From NCBI GenBank assembly GCA_965207915.1, contig OZ242304.1, positions 992,001 to 1,056,000 of the forward strand: 64,000 nt of DNA, written 5' to 3'. Made by a program: the position numbers and the translations under genes. The notes beneath the pieces were generated by a model that was not told the DNA's origin, did no database searches, and worked only from the letters and a program-made list of their open reading frames with translations. This document shows, one piece after another, positions 7,815 to 17,058 of the stretch (position 1 is its first letter; each line of letters starts with the position of its first letter). This DNA comes from VXNJ01 sp009840625. Its GTDB lineage: Bacteria > Chloroflexota > UBA11872 > VXNJ01.

Positions 7815-9188
7815 ATGGCATCCAAGGTATGGACGATGGACCGGCGCAGCCTGTCCTCAAACACCGGGTACGTCCCGCAGACCCTCACCCTCTTCGAGGC
7901 GGCCGGGTTCGAGAAGCTGATCAAGCCCGGCGACGTGGTGGCCATCAAGCTGCACTGCGGCGAGTGGAACAATTCGGCCTACCTGCGGCCGGTCTACGCC
8001 CGGGCGGTGGCCGACGAGGTCAAGCGCCTCGGCGGGCGCCCCTTCGTCTGCGACACGACCACAATGACCTACGGGCCCGGCGCCTCCCGGGTGATTGCGC
8101 CGGACTTGATGACCACTGCCGAGCGCAACGGCTACAACTCGGCCTCACTGGGCTGCCCGTTCCTCTCCGCTGACGGCTTCAACGGCACCGACGACGTGCG
8201 CATCCCTCTGCCCGAGGGCTACATCCTCAACGAGGCCTATGTGGCCAAGGCGATCGCCCTGGCCGACGTGATGATCGCGCTCACGCACTTCAAGGGTCAC
8301 CCGATGGGGGTGATCGGCGGGGCGGTCAAGAACCTTGGGATCGGCTGCCAGTCCAAGCGCGGCAAGTACAACGTGCACATGGGCGGGCACCCCGATTTCG
8401 GGTTCCCGGGGGTTGTCGAGTGGCACCCCGAAAACGTGACCGACGACATCAAAGCCATGGTGCCCGGAATCTGCATCCACGAGGCCTACTCGCGCCAGAA
8501 CGGCCATGTCGAATGGCACCCCGAGCGCTGCCGCAGCTGTCTTGGCTGCTACGGCAACATGGCCACCGTCGGAGCCTGGACCAACACCGAGGACAATTTG
8601 CGCGCGTTCAACGCCGCCTGCGCCGACGCCTGCCTGGCGGTCACCAAGGCGCTCGACGGCAAGATCGCCTACCTGAACCTGGGGCTGGACGTTTCGCCCA
8701 AGTGCGACTGCCTCGACCACGCCGACCTGCCGGTGACCCCGCATCTGGGGATCTTCGCCGGCTATGACCCGGTGGCGATCGACACCGCCTGCCTGGACAA
8801 GGTGGTCGAACTCCCCGGCATGCCGGGATCCTCGGCCGAGGACTTCGGAGTGGAGGCGCCGGGTGATCGCAAGCTGGAGATGGCCGCCTCGATGGTTCCC
8901 GGATCCTCGGAGGAGACCCAGCTGAACACCGGCGTCAAGAACGGACTGGGCACCAAGGACTACGAACTGATCGAAGTGCCCGAGTCCGACACCGACCGCT
9001 TCGGGTTCTACGACAACCGCCTGGTAGGAATCCGCTACAAGTCGATCTACGCCAAGGAAAACCCCTTCCCGGCCGACCGCCACGGCGGCACCGGGTTCGA
9101 CCGCAAGCGCCGCTCCGAGATCGACCTGGACGAGGTCGCCGGGCCGCGCGTGACCGAACCGGCCGGGCACGCCCACCACCACCACTAA
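7815..9188 (+). CDS. DUF362-family protein, copy 2, with His-rich tail
   Basis: Same length (457 residues) as copy 1, with only about 30 amino-acid differences, many clustered: PGAS for PKAS, WHPENVTDDIKAM for WHPENVTEGFKEM, and CLGCYGNMATVG for CLGCAGAQMVSG next to the cysteine motif. The first 264 bases are identical to copy 1 (5873-6136 against 7814-8077). The tail is GHAHHHH. Start ATG 7815 matches the start used for copy 1; residues that could be read upstream share nothing with copy 1. The clustered differences beside the CxxCxxC motif suggest different cofactor surroundings or partner choice rather than simple drift. Confidence 0.85.
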   Translation: MASKVWTMDRRSLSSNTGYVPQTLTLFEAAGFEKLIKPGDVVAIKLHCGEWNNSAYLRPVYARAVADEVKRLGGRPFVCDTTTMTYGPGASRVIAPDLMTTAERNGYNSASLGCPFLSADGFNGTDDVRIPLPEGYILNEAYVAKAIALADVMIALTHFKGHPMGVIGGAVKNLGIGCQSKRGKYNVHMGGHPDFGFPGVVEWHPENVTDDIKAMVPGICIHEAYSRQNGHVEWHPERCRSCLGCYGNMATVGAWTNTEDNLRAFNAACADACLAVTKALDGKIAYLNLGLDVSPKCDCLDHADLPVTPHLGIFAGYDPVAIDTACLDKVVELPGMPGSSAEDFGVEAPGDRKLEMAASMVPGSSEETQLNTGVKNGLGTKDYELIEVPESDTDRFGFYDNRLVGIRYKSIYAKENPFPADRHGGTGFDRKRRSEIDLDEVAGPRVTEPAGHAHHHH

Positions 9189-9218
9189 GGCTCTCTCCTA
9201 CCGGGGCGAAGGCCGGTA

Positions 9219-9521
9219 GTGGGTTCCAAGGCTGCGGCCCAGCTCAGCGAGGCGGCCGCGATCGCGGTCGAGCTGGGCGGGCGGCATCCCGATCTGGCAG
9301 ACCGATTCTGCGGCCTTGCGGCTCAGCTGAACGAACTGGCCAATACGCAGCTGGCGGGCAGCCCGATTGCCCTGCCGCTGACCGCGCCGATCAGACGCAA
9401 CGCCCTGAACCTGAAGGAAGCGTCCGGGGATGGATTCTGCGCGGGAATACGATCGTTGGAGGAACAAGTCGCCAACCTGCATAAGCGCGCCGGCGATTGG
9501 GGGCGAATAGCCGGCGACTGA
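9219..9521 (+). CDS. Small helical protein accompanying DUF362, copy 2 (unknown function)
   Basis: A 100-residue homologue of the small protein after copy 1, starting at GTG 9219, 30 bases after the DUF362 stop. Shared landmarks are LPLTAPIRRNAL, GDGF and VANLHKRAG. It is much more diverged from its partner copy than the two DUF362 proteins are from each other, and it has two cysteines that copy 1 lacks. It is the last protein gene before the 16S rRNA promoter region. Function is unknown. Confidence 0.7.
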   Translation: MGSKAAAQLSEAAAIAVELGGRHPDLADRFCGLAAQLNELANTQLAGSPIALPLTAPIRRNALNLKEASGDGFCAGIRSLEEQVANLHKRAGDWGRIAGD

Positions 9522-9594
9522 AGGCCGAATGCCATCAAACGGCGCCGGTTCCGCCCTCCCCGACCGGGGCGCGCTGGCCCCGGATGACGCCGAC

Positions 9595-9600
9595 TATAAT
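9595..9600 (+). promoter_or_regulatory. Candidate -10 box of the 16S rRNA promoter
   Basis: A perfect TATAAT lies about 200 bases upstream of mature 16S; the -35 region 17 bases before it is poor. Just downstream, 9605-9616 (GGCTCTTTAGCA) resembles a boxA antitermination element, though it sits almost at the inferred transcription start. The leader then contains the complementary pair 9632-9639/9678-9685 and a hairpin at 9772-9789. Confidence 0.45.
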
Positions 9601-9771
9601 TGCGGGCTCTTTAGCAGCACTTACCCGTTTTTTCGGCTGAGGATTTTGCGAGGGCAGAACCTTCGACAACTGAAGAGCAGCCGAATTGAGACATGACACG
9701 ATGTCGATTCATGGCGAGTTATGTCTGCAGAGTTTCAGGACGTAAAAGCGCTTCATCTAATTGCTTGAAAC

Positions 9772-9789
9772 CTTCTCGCTTGCGAGAAG
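9772..9789 (+). other. Hairpin in the 16S rRNA leader
   Basis: CTTCTCG (9772-9778) and CGAGAAG (9783-9789) form a perfect 7-bp stem with a CTTG loop, ending eight bases before the inferred mature 16S end. A processing or antitermination role is inferred from position. Confidence 0.5.
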
Positions 9790-9797
9790 TATTCACT

Positions 9798-11298
<1,501 letters not shown>

Positions 11299-11302
11299 AG
11301 TG

Positions 11303-11320
11303 CCTGGCAGAAATGCCGGG
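11303..11320 (+). other. GNRA-type hairpin just after 16S rRNA
   Basis: A 7-bp stem (11303-11309 with 11314-11320, including one G-U pair) closed by GAAA lies 10 bases after the 16S end. There is no T-run, so it is more likely a processing or stability element than a terminator. Confidence 0.4.
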
Positions 11321-11452
11321 TGATCCCAGTCAAGCGTCCTGGCTCTGTGCCAAAGGCGTAACTTGCCAACGAAGCGCAATGAATTTGACGCCAATCGTTA
11401 AGTGTTTCTCGGCTGCTACTTCAGCTGTCGAAGGTTGATCTTTTCCCCAAGT

Positions 11453-11761
11453 GAATATGGATGCGCACGAGCCGGTCGGGTTGTCGCGCCACGCGTGAGG
11501 AAAGTCCGCACTCTGCAGGGCAGGATAGCGGGTAACGCCCGTCCGCCGAGAGGCGAGGACCAGTGGCACAGAGACTAATGCCGGGTAAAGCCGGAGTGAA
11601 AAGGCCAAACTCTATCCGGAGCAAGCCCAAGCCGGGACGATGACGCGGCCCGCCGAGTCCCAGGTGGGGTGCAAAGAACCGCCGGGCAACCGGTCGGTCA
11701 AGATAGATGGCAACCGATTACAGAATGCGGCTTATAGATCGGCTCGCTGACATCCGTATTC
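11453..11761 (+). ncRNA. rnpB: RNase P RNA (type A)
   Basis: The catalytic RNA that matures tRNA 5' ends. Conserved blocks appear in order: GAGGAAAGTCC at about 11497-11507, GGCACAGAGAC near 11565, GTGAAAAGGC near 11598, and ACAGAATGCGGCTTATAG near 11720. The ends are fixed by helix P1, with 11453-11463 pairing to 11751-11761 (one G-U), and P2 GAGCC pairs with GGCTC at 11741-11745. At about 309 bases it is shorter than the roughly 380-base E. coli RNA. It lies between 16S rRNA and an initiator tRNA, with only four bases before the tRNA. Confidence 0.93.
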
Positions 11762-11765
11762 CGCG

Positions 11766-11840
11766 TGCGGGGTGGAGCAGTGGCAGCTCGTCGGGCTCAT
11801 AACCCGGAGGTCGTCGGTTCGAATCCGACCCCCGCAACCA
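11766..11840 (+). tRNA. tRNA-fMet (initiator, anticodon CAT), CCA encoded
   Basis: A complete cloverleaf: acceptor 11766-11772 with 11130-type partner 11830-11836, D stem 11775-11778/11786-11789, anticodon stem 11791-11795/11803-11807 with loop CTCATAA, T stem 11813-11817/11825-11829, discriminator A and encoded CCA at 11838-11840. The three consecutive G-C pairs at the base of the anticodon stem mark an initiator. Position 1 is U opposite A72, a weak pair where most bacterial initiators have a C1xA72 mismatch. (The acceptor 3' strand is 11830-11836.). Confidence 0.95.
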
Positions 11841-11943
11841 TATCCACATCCGGGGATGCCGGTATCCGGGCAAAACGGTGACATTCTGCAGCCAACGCCG
11901 ATAAGGGCAACATCGAGGGGCCGGAAACAGCAGGGCCAGTGCC

Positions 11944-12363
11944 ATGGAACCGCGGATCAGCATCATCACACTCGGGGTAGCCGATCTTGAATCATCTACG
12001 CGGTTCTATCGGGACGGACTCGGATTCCCGGAACATGATGCGGGCGGCCCATCCATAACTTTTTTTCTGCTCGCAGAATTGATGTTGGCGCTCTATCCGC
12101 TGGAGTCGTTGGCCGACGAAACCGGTTCCGACCTTCTCGGAGAAATGCCGGAAGGCCAGCACGCGTTCACTATCGCCCACAACGTGGCCAACCGCGCCGA
12201 AGTAGACAACGTCCTTCTGGCTGCCGAGGCGGCCGGTGCCCGAATCGTAAAACCCGCGGCCCCGACTTTCTGGGGCGGCTATTCCGGCTATTTCGCCGAT
12301 CCGGACGGGTTCAAGTGGGAGATCGCGACCGGATCCGGCTTGCCGGTGGACCCCAGCGCTTAA
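11944..12363 (+). CDS. VOC-family (glyoxalase/dioxygenase superfamily) protein
   Basis: A 139-residue vicinal oxygen chelate protein. The start MEPRISIITLGVADLESSTRFYRDGLGF is typical of the first beta-alpha-beta-beta module, and GYFADPDGFKWEIAT ends the second with a conserved metal-ligand Glu in WEIA. The family includes glyoxalase I, bleomycin-resistance proteins and extradiol dioxygenases; the substrate cannot be read from the sequence. It starts about 100 bases after the tRNA and may be read with the RNA genes or from its own promoter. Confidence 0.85.
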   Translation: MEPRISIITLGVADLESSTRFYRDGLGFPEHDAGGPSITFFLLAELMLALYPLESLADETGSDLLGEMPEGQHAFTIAHNVANRAEVDNVLLAAEAAGARIVKPAAPTFWGGYSGYFADPDGFKWEIATGSGLPVDPSA

Positions 12364-12457
12364 ACCCAGACCCCTTCATCGGGGGCATTTAGGGAGCGGG
12401 CGGGTTCGTGATTGCCATCAGTTGCCAAATCCACTCTTTGATCTGTGGGGGTATTGA

Positions 12458-13075
12458 TTGTTCCTAGACCTTGATTCAGGCGCCGACTCGGCCTTTACCA
12501 GCCTTAGCGCCCTAGTAGTACCGCGGCCAATAGGCTGGATATCGACTCTGAGCAGCGACGGGACTGCCAACCTCGCCCCCTATTCCTTCTTCAACGGGGT
12601 CGGGTACAACCCTCCGCAGGTGATGTTCGCCGCCACCGGCAACCATGATCACGGCGGGTTGAAGGACGCGGTGCGCGATGCACAAGCGACCGGGGAGTTC
12701 GTAGTCAACTTGGCCACCTGGGAATTGCGCGAGCAGATGAGCGCGTCGTCGGTACCGGCCCCTTCCAACGTGGACGAGTTCGAGTACGCCGGTCTGGCCA
12801 AGGCTCCCGCGCGGCTGGTCAAATGCCCCCGCGTGGCCGATAGCCCCGTGCACCTTGAGTGTCTTCACATTAGATCGGTCGAGCTGGATTGCCAAGACCC
12901 GAACGAGACCAACATCGTGGTATTCGGTCAGGTGATCGGAGTCCACATCGACGACCGGGTGCTCACCGACGGCAGGGTCGATTTCCTCAAGCTCCGTCCA
13001 ATCGGGCGGCTCGGATACATGGACTACGTCGAGGTCAACAACGCCTTCACGATGCAACGACCCAACTGGGGCTGA
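12458..13075 (+). CDS. Flavin reductase-like, FMN-binding split-barrel protein
   Basis: A 205-residue protein of the flavin reductase-like/FMN split-barrel family. ALVVPRPIGWISTLSSDG and NLAPYSFFNGVGYNPPQVMFA are the family's FMN-binding signatures, and VVNLATWELREQM follows. Relatives reduce FMN with NAD(P)H or bind flavin for partner monooxygenases. Translation appears to start at TTG 12458 after GGGGG; no ATG lies in a suitable position. A luciferase-like monooxygenase is encoded 4 kb away, but a link is speculative. Confidence 0.85.
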   Translation: MFLDLDSGADSAFTSLSALVVPRPIGWISTLSSDGTANLAPYSFFNGVGYNPPQVMFAATGNHDHGGLKDAVRDAQATGEFVVNLATWELREQMSASSVPAPSNVDEFEYAGLAKAPARLVKCPRVADSPVHLECLHIRSVELDCQDPNETNIVVFGQVIGVHIDDRVLTDGRVDFLKLRPIGRLGYMDYVEVNNAFTMQRPNWG

Positions 13076-13087
13076 ATCGGGTCGCAA

Positions 13088-14818
13088 TCAATCGGCGCTA
13101 GGCTGGGCGTCCTCGGCCACCGCCACCCTGGCTCCCGATTCGACATCAACCCAGCGCAGAACTACCGTGCCGGCAACGATGATCAGCAGGATCATAGTTA
13201 CCGCAACACGGGTGTCGAACGCGGCGGTGGCGGCAATGTAAAGGGTGGGGCCGAACACCGCCGAGGCGCGCGACATGAAACCGAAAAAGGCGAAGAACTC
13301 GCCGCTGCGCGACTGCGGGGTTATCTGCGAGAAAAGGCTGCGGGCCAGGGCCTGGCTACCGCCCAACACGCAGCCGACCATCACGCCCAGAATCAGCCAC
13401 TGATAACCGGCGTCGATTCCCAACGGGGACCAGATCAAGTCGCGCACCAGCACCGGCCAGAAATCAACCGCGCCGGCGCCGATTACAGCCGGGTGGCCTC
13501 CTCCGAGCACCGAGGAACCCGCGTGCGGGCCGCCGGCAAACGAAATCGAATACTCGTAGTCGGGGTCAGCTAGCGCCTCGGTCAATAGCGAAGGCACCGA
13601 GGCGGGTTCGATGGTCTGCCCGGTTACGAGGCTCGCCGTGCGGGGCGCATCGATATCCGGCTGGGAATCCTCCTGATCGGGGGCTGCGGCGACCAGGTAC
13701 CGGTCCTCCCCGGCGCGGTACTCGATGCGAACGTCGAAATCCTGGTGATCGCGCGGGGCCAGCGGGGCCAGCGCGACCCCGAACAATACGATCGCGATCC
13801 AACCGGTAAGCGCGATCGCAAGCGCCGATTTGGTGGTAAAACGATCGGCGAGCCAGCCGAATGCCAGGGCGCCGGGCACGGCGACCGCTTGGATGATGGC
13901 GATGGTCGCCATGTTGAACGCCAGCGGGATCTTCAGCGTATCGGCCGCGAACGCGCCGGCTATGGCGGTCACTGTCTGCACGCCGTCGTTAAAGAGCAGG
14001 AACGAGACCAGGAATATCAGGACTACGCGGAATCGGCGGAGCTGGCCAAACGTCTTGCCCAGTTCGGAAAACGCGGTGTGAGCGGCCCCTACAAACGAGA
14101 GGCCGGGGGTGCCTTTCTCGACCGGGGGTTCGGGTAGCGTGGCGAAAGTCCAGAGCGACCAGCCGAACCACCACGCGGCGATCGAGGCGATGGCCGCCCG
14201 CGTGACAAGGTCCTCGAACGCGCTGCCCTGCGTGGCCAGGATCACGCCGAGGTGCGCGACTAACAGGAGTCCGCCTCCGGCGTAGCCGTAGGCATAACCG
14301 CGGCTTGAAACGGCGTCGGCCAGCTGTCGCGGGGCAAGGTGCGGCAGGAAGGCGTTGTAAAACACTTGGCTGCCGGCAAATCCAATGTTGGCGACCGTGA
14401 ACGTCCCGATCAACCAAGCCCAGGGCTGGCCGACGTAGGCGCAGAAGAACGCCAGCGCGGTAAACAGCGATCCGGTGACAACGTAAATCCATAACAGGGG
14501 CTTTTTGATAGGCACGCGGTCGGAAATGACGCCCAGCACCGGACTCGAGAAAAGGACAACCGCGGTCGAAAAAGCGATCGCTAGGCCCCAGACCGAACTC
14601 CCCGTCCAGGTGATGCCCAGAAAACTGGTGCTGGGGCCGAAGGAATCACGGAAAAGGTAGACGAAATAGACGGGAAGGATCGCGACCGTGCCGCTGGTCG
14701 CAAACCCTGAATTGGCCCAGTCGTACATACACCAGCCGTGGATCGCGCGGCGCTGACGCGCGGTCAGGTCACGAATGCGCATGCGGGTGCCGCTTGTCGC
14801 GGCCGCTGAAGCAGTCAT
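13088..14818 (-). CDS. UMF1/Atg22-like major facilitator transporter with a large extra loop
   Basis: A 576-residue membrane protein. WCMYDWANSGFATSGTVAILPVYF at the start is the UMF1 (unknown major facilitator 1) hallmark, and GVISDRVPIKKP matches the MFS loop 2-3 motif. About 12 hydrophobic segments are visible. Usual family length is about 430-450; the excess is a hydrophilic insert at about 355-455, rich in Asp/Glu/Ala, between membrane segments of the C-terminal half. The substrate is unknown for this family. It converges with the flavin reductase gene, 12 bases apart. An alternative start is Met13. Confidence 0.8.
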   Translation of the reverse strand: MTASAAATSGTRMRIRDLTARQRRAIHGWCMYDWANSGFATSGTVAILPVYFVYLFRDSFGPSTSFLGITWTGSSVWGLAIAFSTAVVLFSSPVLGVISDRVPIKKPLLWIYVVTGSLFTALAFFCAYVGQPWAWLIGTFTVANIGFAGSQVFYNAFLPHLAPRQLADAVSSRGYAYGYAGGGLLLVAHLGVILATQGSAFEDLVTRAAIASIAAWWFGWSLWTFATLPEPPVEKGTPGLSFVGAAHTAFSELGKTFGQLRRFRVVLIFLVSFLLFNDGVQTVTAIAGAFAADTLKIPLAFNMATIAIIQAVAVPGALAFGWLADRFTTKSALAIALTGWIAIVLFGVALAPLAPRDHQDFDVRIEYRAGEDRYLVAAAPDQEDSQPDIDAPRTASLVTGQTIEPASVPSLLTEALADPDYEYSISFAGGPHAGSSVLGGGHPAVIGAGAVDFWPVLVRDLIWSPLGIDAGYQWLILGVMVGCVLGGSQALARSLFSQITPQSRSGEFFAFFGFMSRASAVFGPTLYIAATAAFDTRVAVTMILLIIVAGTVVLRWVDVESGARVAVAEDAQPSAD

Positions 14819-15119
14819 GCGGGCAGAACCGGGGCCCGGCCCGGCTTGGGTTTATGTACCAGGTTGCCCGACGTCGTTGGGCGAGCGGCTGCCACCACCG
14901 GTAGAAAAAGTGCTACTCTTGAAACCCGCTTAGCCACAACATATTGTCGGCTGTGGGCATAATTTGAATACTTTCGGCTGTGGCCGAATCGAATGTCTGG
15001 CGCTTCGCCGCGTATGTTCGAATCCAGGGCCGCATCAACTGCCAAACTGGCCTGGGCCGAGCATCCGTCTGGGCCGAAACGCACCAGAACCTGATCGCCC
15101 AGGACGGGGATTTTCAACC
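14819..15119. other. Divergent intergenic region between the UMF1 transporter and nrdB
   Basis: This region holds no gene I can support. The direct repeat TCGGCTGTGG occurs at 14947-14956 and 14974-14983, 27 bases apart, and ACAACATATTGT at about 14936-14947 is partly palindromic and somewhat like an NrdR box. A possible -10 (CATAAT) is at 14958-14963. Given the downstream gene, these could be ribonucleotide-reductase control sites, but the match to the NrdR consensus is imperfect. Confidence 0.35.
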
Positions 15120-16235
15120 ATGCAGACCGGCTTCGGAACCGAACTCCAGATTTCAACCGAATCCGGCGGGAAGCCCGTGGAAGGGTCACCCGAGTCAGCC
15201 GACGGTGCCTGGGACCTGAGCAAGCGCATCGATCCGGCCAACAAGCGCCTCCTCAACTGCCAACGCGTGGACGTGAACCAACTGATCCCGCTCAAATACC
15301 ATTGGGCTTGGGAACATTATGTAAACGGTTGCGCCAATCATTGGATGCCCACCGAGGTGCCAATGCAGCGCGACATTGAGCTCTGGCGCTCAAATCGCCT
15401 CAGCGACGCCGAACGACTCGTGATCAAGCGCAACCTGGGATTCTTCAGCACCGGCGAATCACTGGTCGGCAACAACATAGTGCTCTCGATCTTCAAGCAC
15501 ATCACAAACTCCGAAGCGCGTCAGTACCTGCTGCGCCAGGCGTTCGAAGAAGCGCTGCACACCCATTCATTCGTCTACATCGTCGACTCGCTCGGACTCG
15601 ATTCGCGCGAAGTTTTCAACATGTACCACGAGGTCGACTCGATCGAGGGCAAGGACGACTTCGTGATGAGCCTTACCAAGGACGTGCTGGACCCGGAATT
15701 TAGCACCGAATCCATCGACGGGATCCAGCGCTTCATCAAGAATCTGGTCGGGTTCTATGTGGTGATGGAGGGCATCTTCTTCTACTCAGGATTCGTGATG
15801 ATCCTGTCCTTCCACCGCCGCAACCAGATGACCGGGATCGGTGAGCAGTTCCAGTACATCATGCGCGACGAGACGATCCATCTCAATTTCGGCATCGATC
15901 TGATCAATACGATCCACGAGGAGAATCCCGAGGCTTGGACCGAAGATCTCGAGCGCGAGATCATCGATCTGGTCAAAGAAGCCTGCGAGTACGAGGTGGC
16001 CTACGCCCGCGACTGCCTGCCGACCGGCGTACTGGGGCTGAATGCCGACCTTTTCCGCGATTACGTCCAGCACATCGCCGACCGCCGGCTGGAGCGCATC
16101 GGGCTGCCGGCCCAATTCGGGTCGAAAAACCCGTTCCCGTGGATGAGCGAAGTGGTCGACATACCCAAAGAAAAGAACTTTTTCGAGACCCGGGTAACTG
16201 AATATTCCAGCGCCGGAACGCTTTCCTGGGACTGA
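15120..16235 (+). CDS. nrdB: Ribonucleotide reductase R2 subunit, class Ic-like (Phe at the radical position)
   Basis: A 371-residue ferritin-like R2 that supplies the oxidising equivalent for deoxyribonucleotide synthesis. Predicted metal ligands are E113 (STGESLVGNN), E144 and H147 (EEALHTH), E217 (VVMEGIFF), and E251 and H254 (RDETIHLNFG). In E. coli the tyrosyl radical lies seven residues after the ExxH Glu; here that position, residue 151, is Phe (EALHTHSF). Phe there plus Glu rather than Asp as first ligand is the pattern of Chlamydia-type class Ic enzymes with a Mn/Fe cofactor. The start ATG 15120 gives a normal N-terminus. The large subunit (nrdA) is not in the window. Confidence 0.92.
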   Translation: MQTGFGTELQISTESGGKPVEGSPESADGAWDLSKRIDPANKRLLNCQRVDVNQLIPLKYHWAWEHYVNGCANHWMPTEVPMQRDIELWRSNRLSDAERLVIKRNLGFFSTGESLVGNNIVLSIFKHITNSEARQYLLRQAFEEALHTHSFVYIVDSLGLDSREVFNMYHEVDSIEGKDDFVMSLTKDVLDPEFSTESIDGIQRFIKNLVGFYVVMEGIFFYSGFVMILSFHRRNQMTGIGEQFQYIMRDETIHLNFGIDLINTIHEENPEAWTEDLEREIIDLVKEACEYEVAYARDCLPTGVLGLNADLFRDYVQHIADRRLERIGLPAQFGSKNPFPWMSEVVDIPKEKNFFETRVTEYSSAGTLSWD

Positions 16236-16354
16236 TTCGGCCGATAGATCATTGAATTCCCCGCCGGTGCCTTCCCGGCCCGGCGAGCGCCGATCGCCCG
16301 CGGGTCCTTGGCGTCGATCCCACAGTGGCGGAGGGCTTTGCGGCGATCCCGGTC

Positions 16355-16759
16355 TCAGGTCTCGGCTTCGCTCGGGAACCACCAGCCCGACTCGGGGGCC
16401 GGGGAATTGAGCCGCTTAATCATTTCCTGGGCCCATTGGATCAGGCGAAAGTCCTCGCCTTCTTCGGCAAGTTTGCTCAGGCGCTCGGCCTCCCCGGCAA
16501 AGTCGATCGGATCCTGCAATACTCTGCCGCGCGGGAGGAGCCGTTTCTCATCCGCGTTCATGCGCTGGCGCGCTTTTTCGGCCAGGCTCAACAATTCGGC
16601 TACGCGCCTGGCCTGTATTTGCATTGCCCTACGATCAGATTCAAATTCGCGAATCTCAAACTCAGGCAGCCACATAAGTTCAAGCCCCACCTGCGCCAGT
16701 TCCCAGGCCGCCGATCGCGGATAGGAAGCGAACAAGCTGACGTTCTTTCCGTTCGCCAC
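16355..16759 (-). CDS. Hypothetical protein, helical
   Basis: A 134-residue protein I do not recognise. It starts at GTG 16759 with GGAGA six bases upstream, which is the main support for translation. The sequence is largely charged helix (residues about 35-110, ARRVAELLSLAEKARQRM, EAERLSKLAEEGED), possibly coiled coil, with no signal or membrane segment. It converges with nrdB. An overlapping plus-strand frame looks less protein-like. Confidence 0.55.
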   Translation of the reverse strand: MANGKNVSLFASYPRSAAWELAQVGLELMWLPEFEIREFESDRRAMQIQARRVAELLSLAEKARQRMNADEKRLLPRGRVLQDPIDFAGEAERLSKLAEEGEDFRLIQWAQEMIKRLNSPAPESGWWFPSEAET

Positions 16760-16961
16760 ACCGGTCTCCAGAGTCGAATGCGGTCATTCACCGGCTACAT
16801 TCTGTCCACCACCCCAATCATTCGGTGCCAAGCAGCGACGAGCGGCTCTCCGACCTCCGCTACTAATCAATACAACGTCGGTTCGCGCCGCAGTCCCCGG
16901 ATGCCGGGTTTTGCGGGTGTATATTCAATTAAGTAGGTTGTGGGGAAGTTGGAGGAACCCG

Positions 16962-17036
16962 ATGCGGAGGCTACACGCACTGCTGCATCGCTGGCAAGTC
17001 GACCGTACGGGGCCTCTCGGCGGGGTCTCCCCCTGA
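16962..17036 (+). CDS. Possible 24-residue leader peptide
   Basis: ATG at 16962 follows GGAGG by six bases and opens a 24-codon frame (MRRLHALLHRW..GVSP) ending in TGA at 17034. It lies 130 bases upstream of the monooxygenase gene, with a perfect palindrome in between, the layout of an attenuator. The Arg/His-rich, RxxVDxxR-like composition is loosely like actinobacterial sulfur-gene leader peptides, but the frame is short and could arise by chance. Confidence 0.3.
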   Translation: MRRLHALLHRWQVDRTGPLGGVSP

Positions 17037-17058
17037 GGGGCATCAACAATCGAATAAA

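Larger units (their letters stand above)
5873..9521 (+). repeat. Tandem duplication of a DUF362/small-protein gene pair
   Basis: Unit 1 spans 5873-7577 and unit 2 7814-9521. Over the DUF362 genes the two are colinear at a constant offset of 1,941 bases with no length change. Identical stretches, including 264 bases at the 5' end, alternate with strongly diverged patches, while the small genes are diverged throughout. That mosaic is what repeated gene conversion would leave. Confidence 0.85.

Noticed and set aside
16325..16936. Plus-strand frame overlapping the hypothetical protein at 16355-16759
   Set aside because: The minus-strand frame has a good ribosome site and more protein-like composition.
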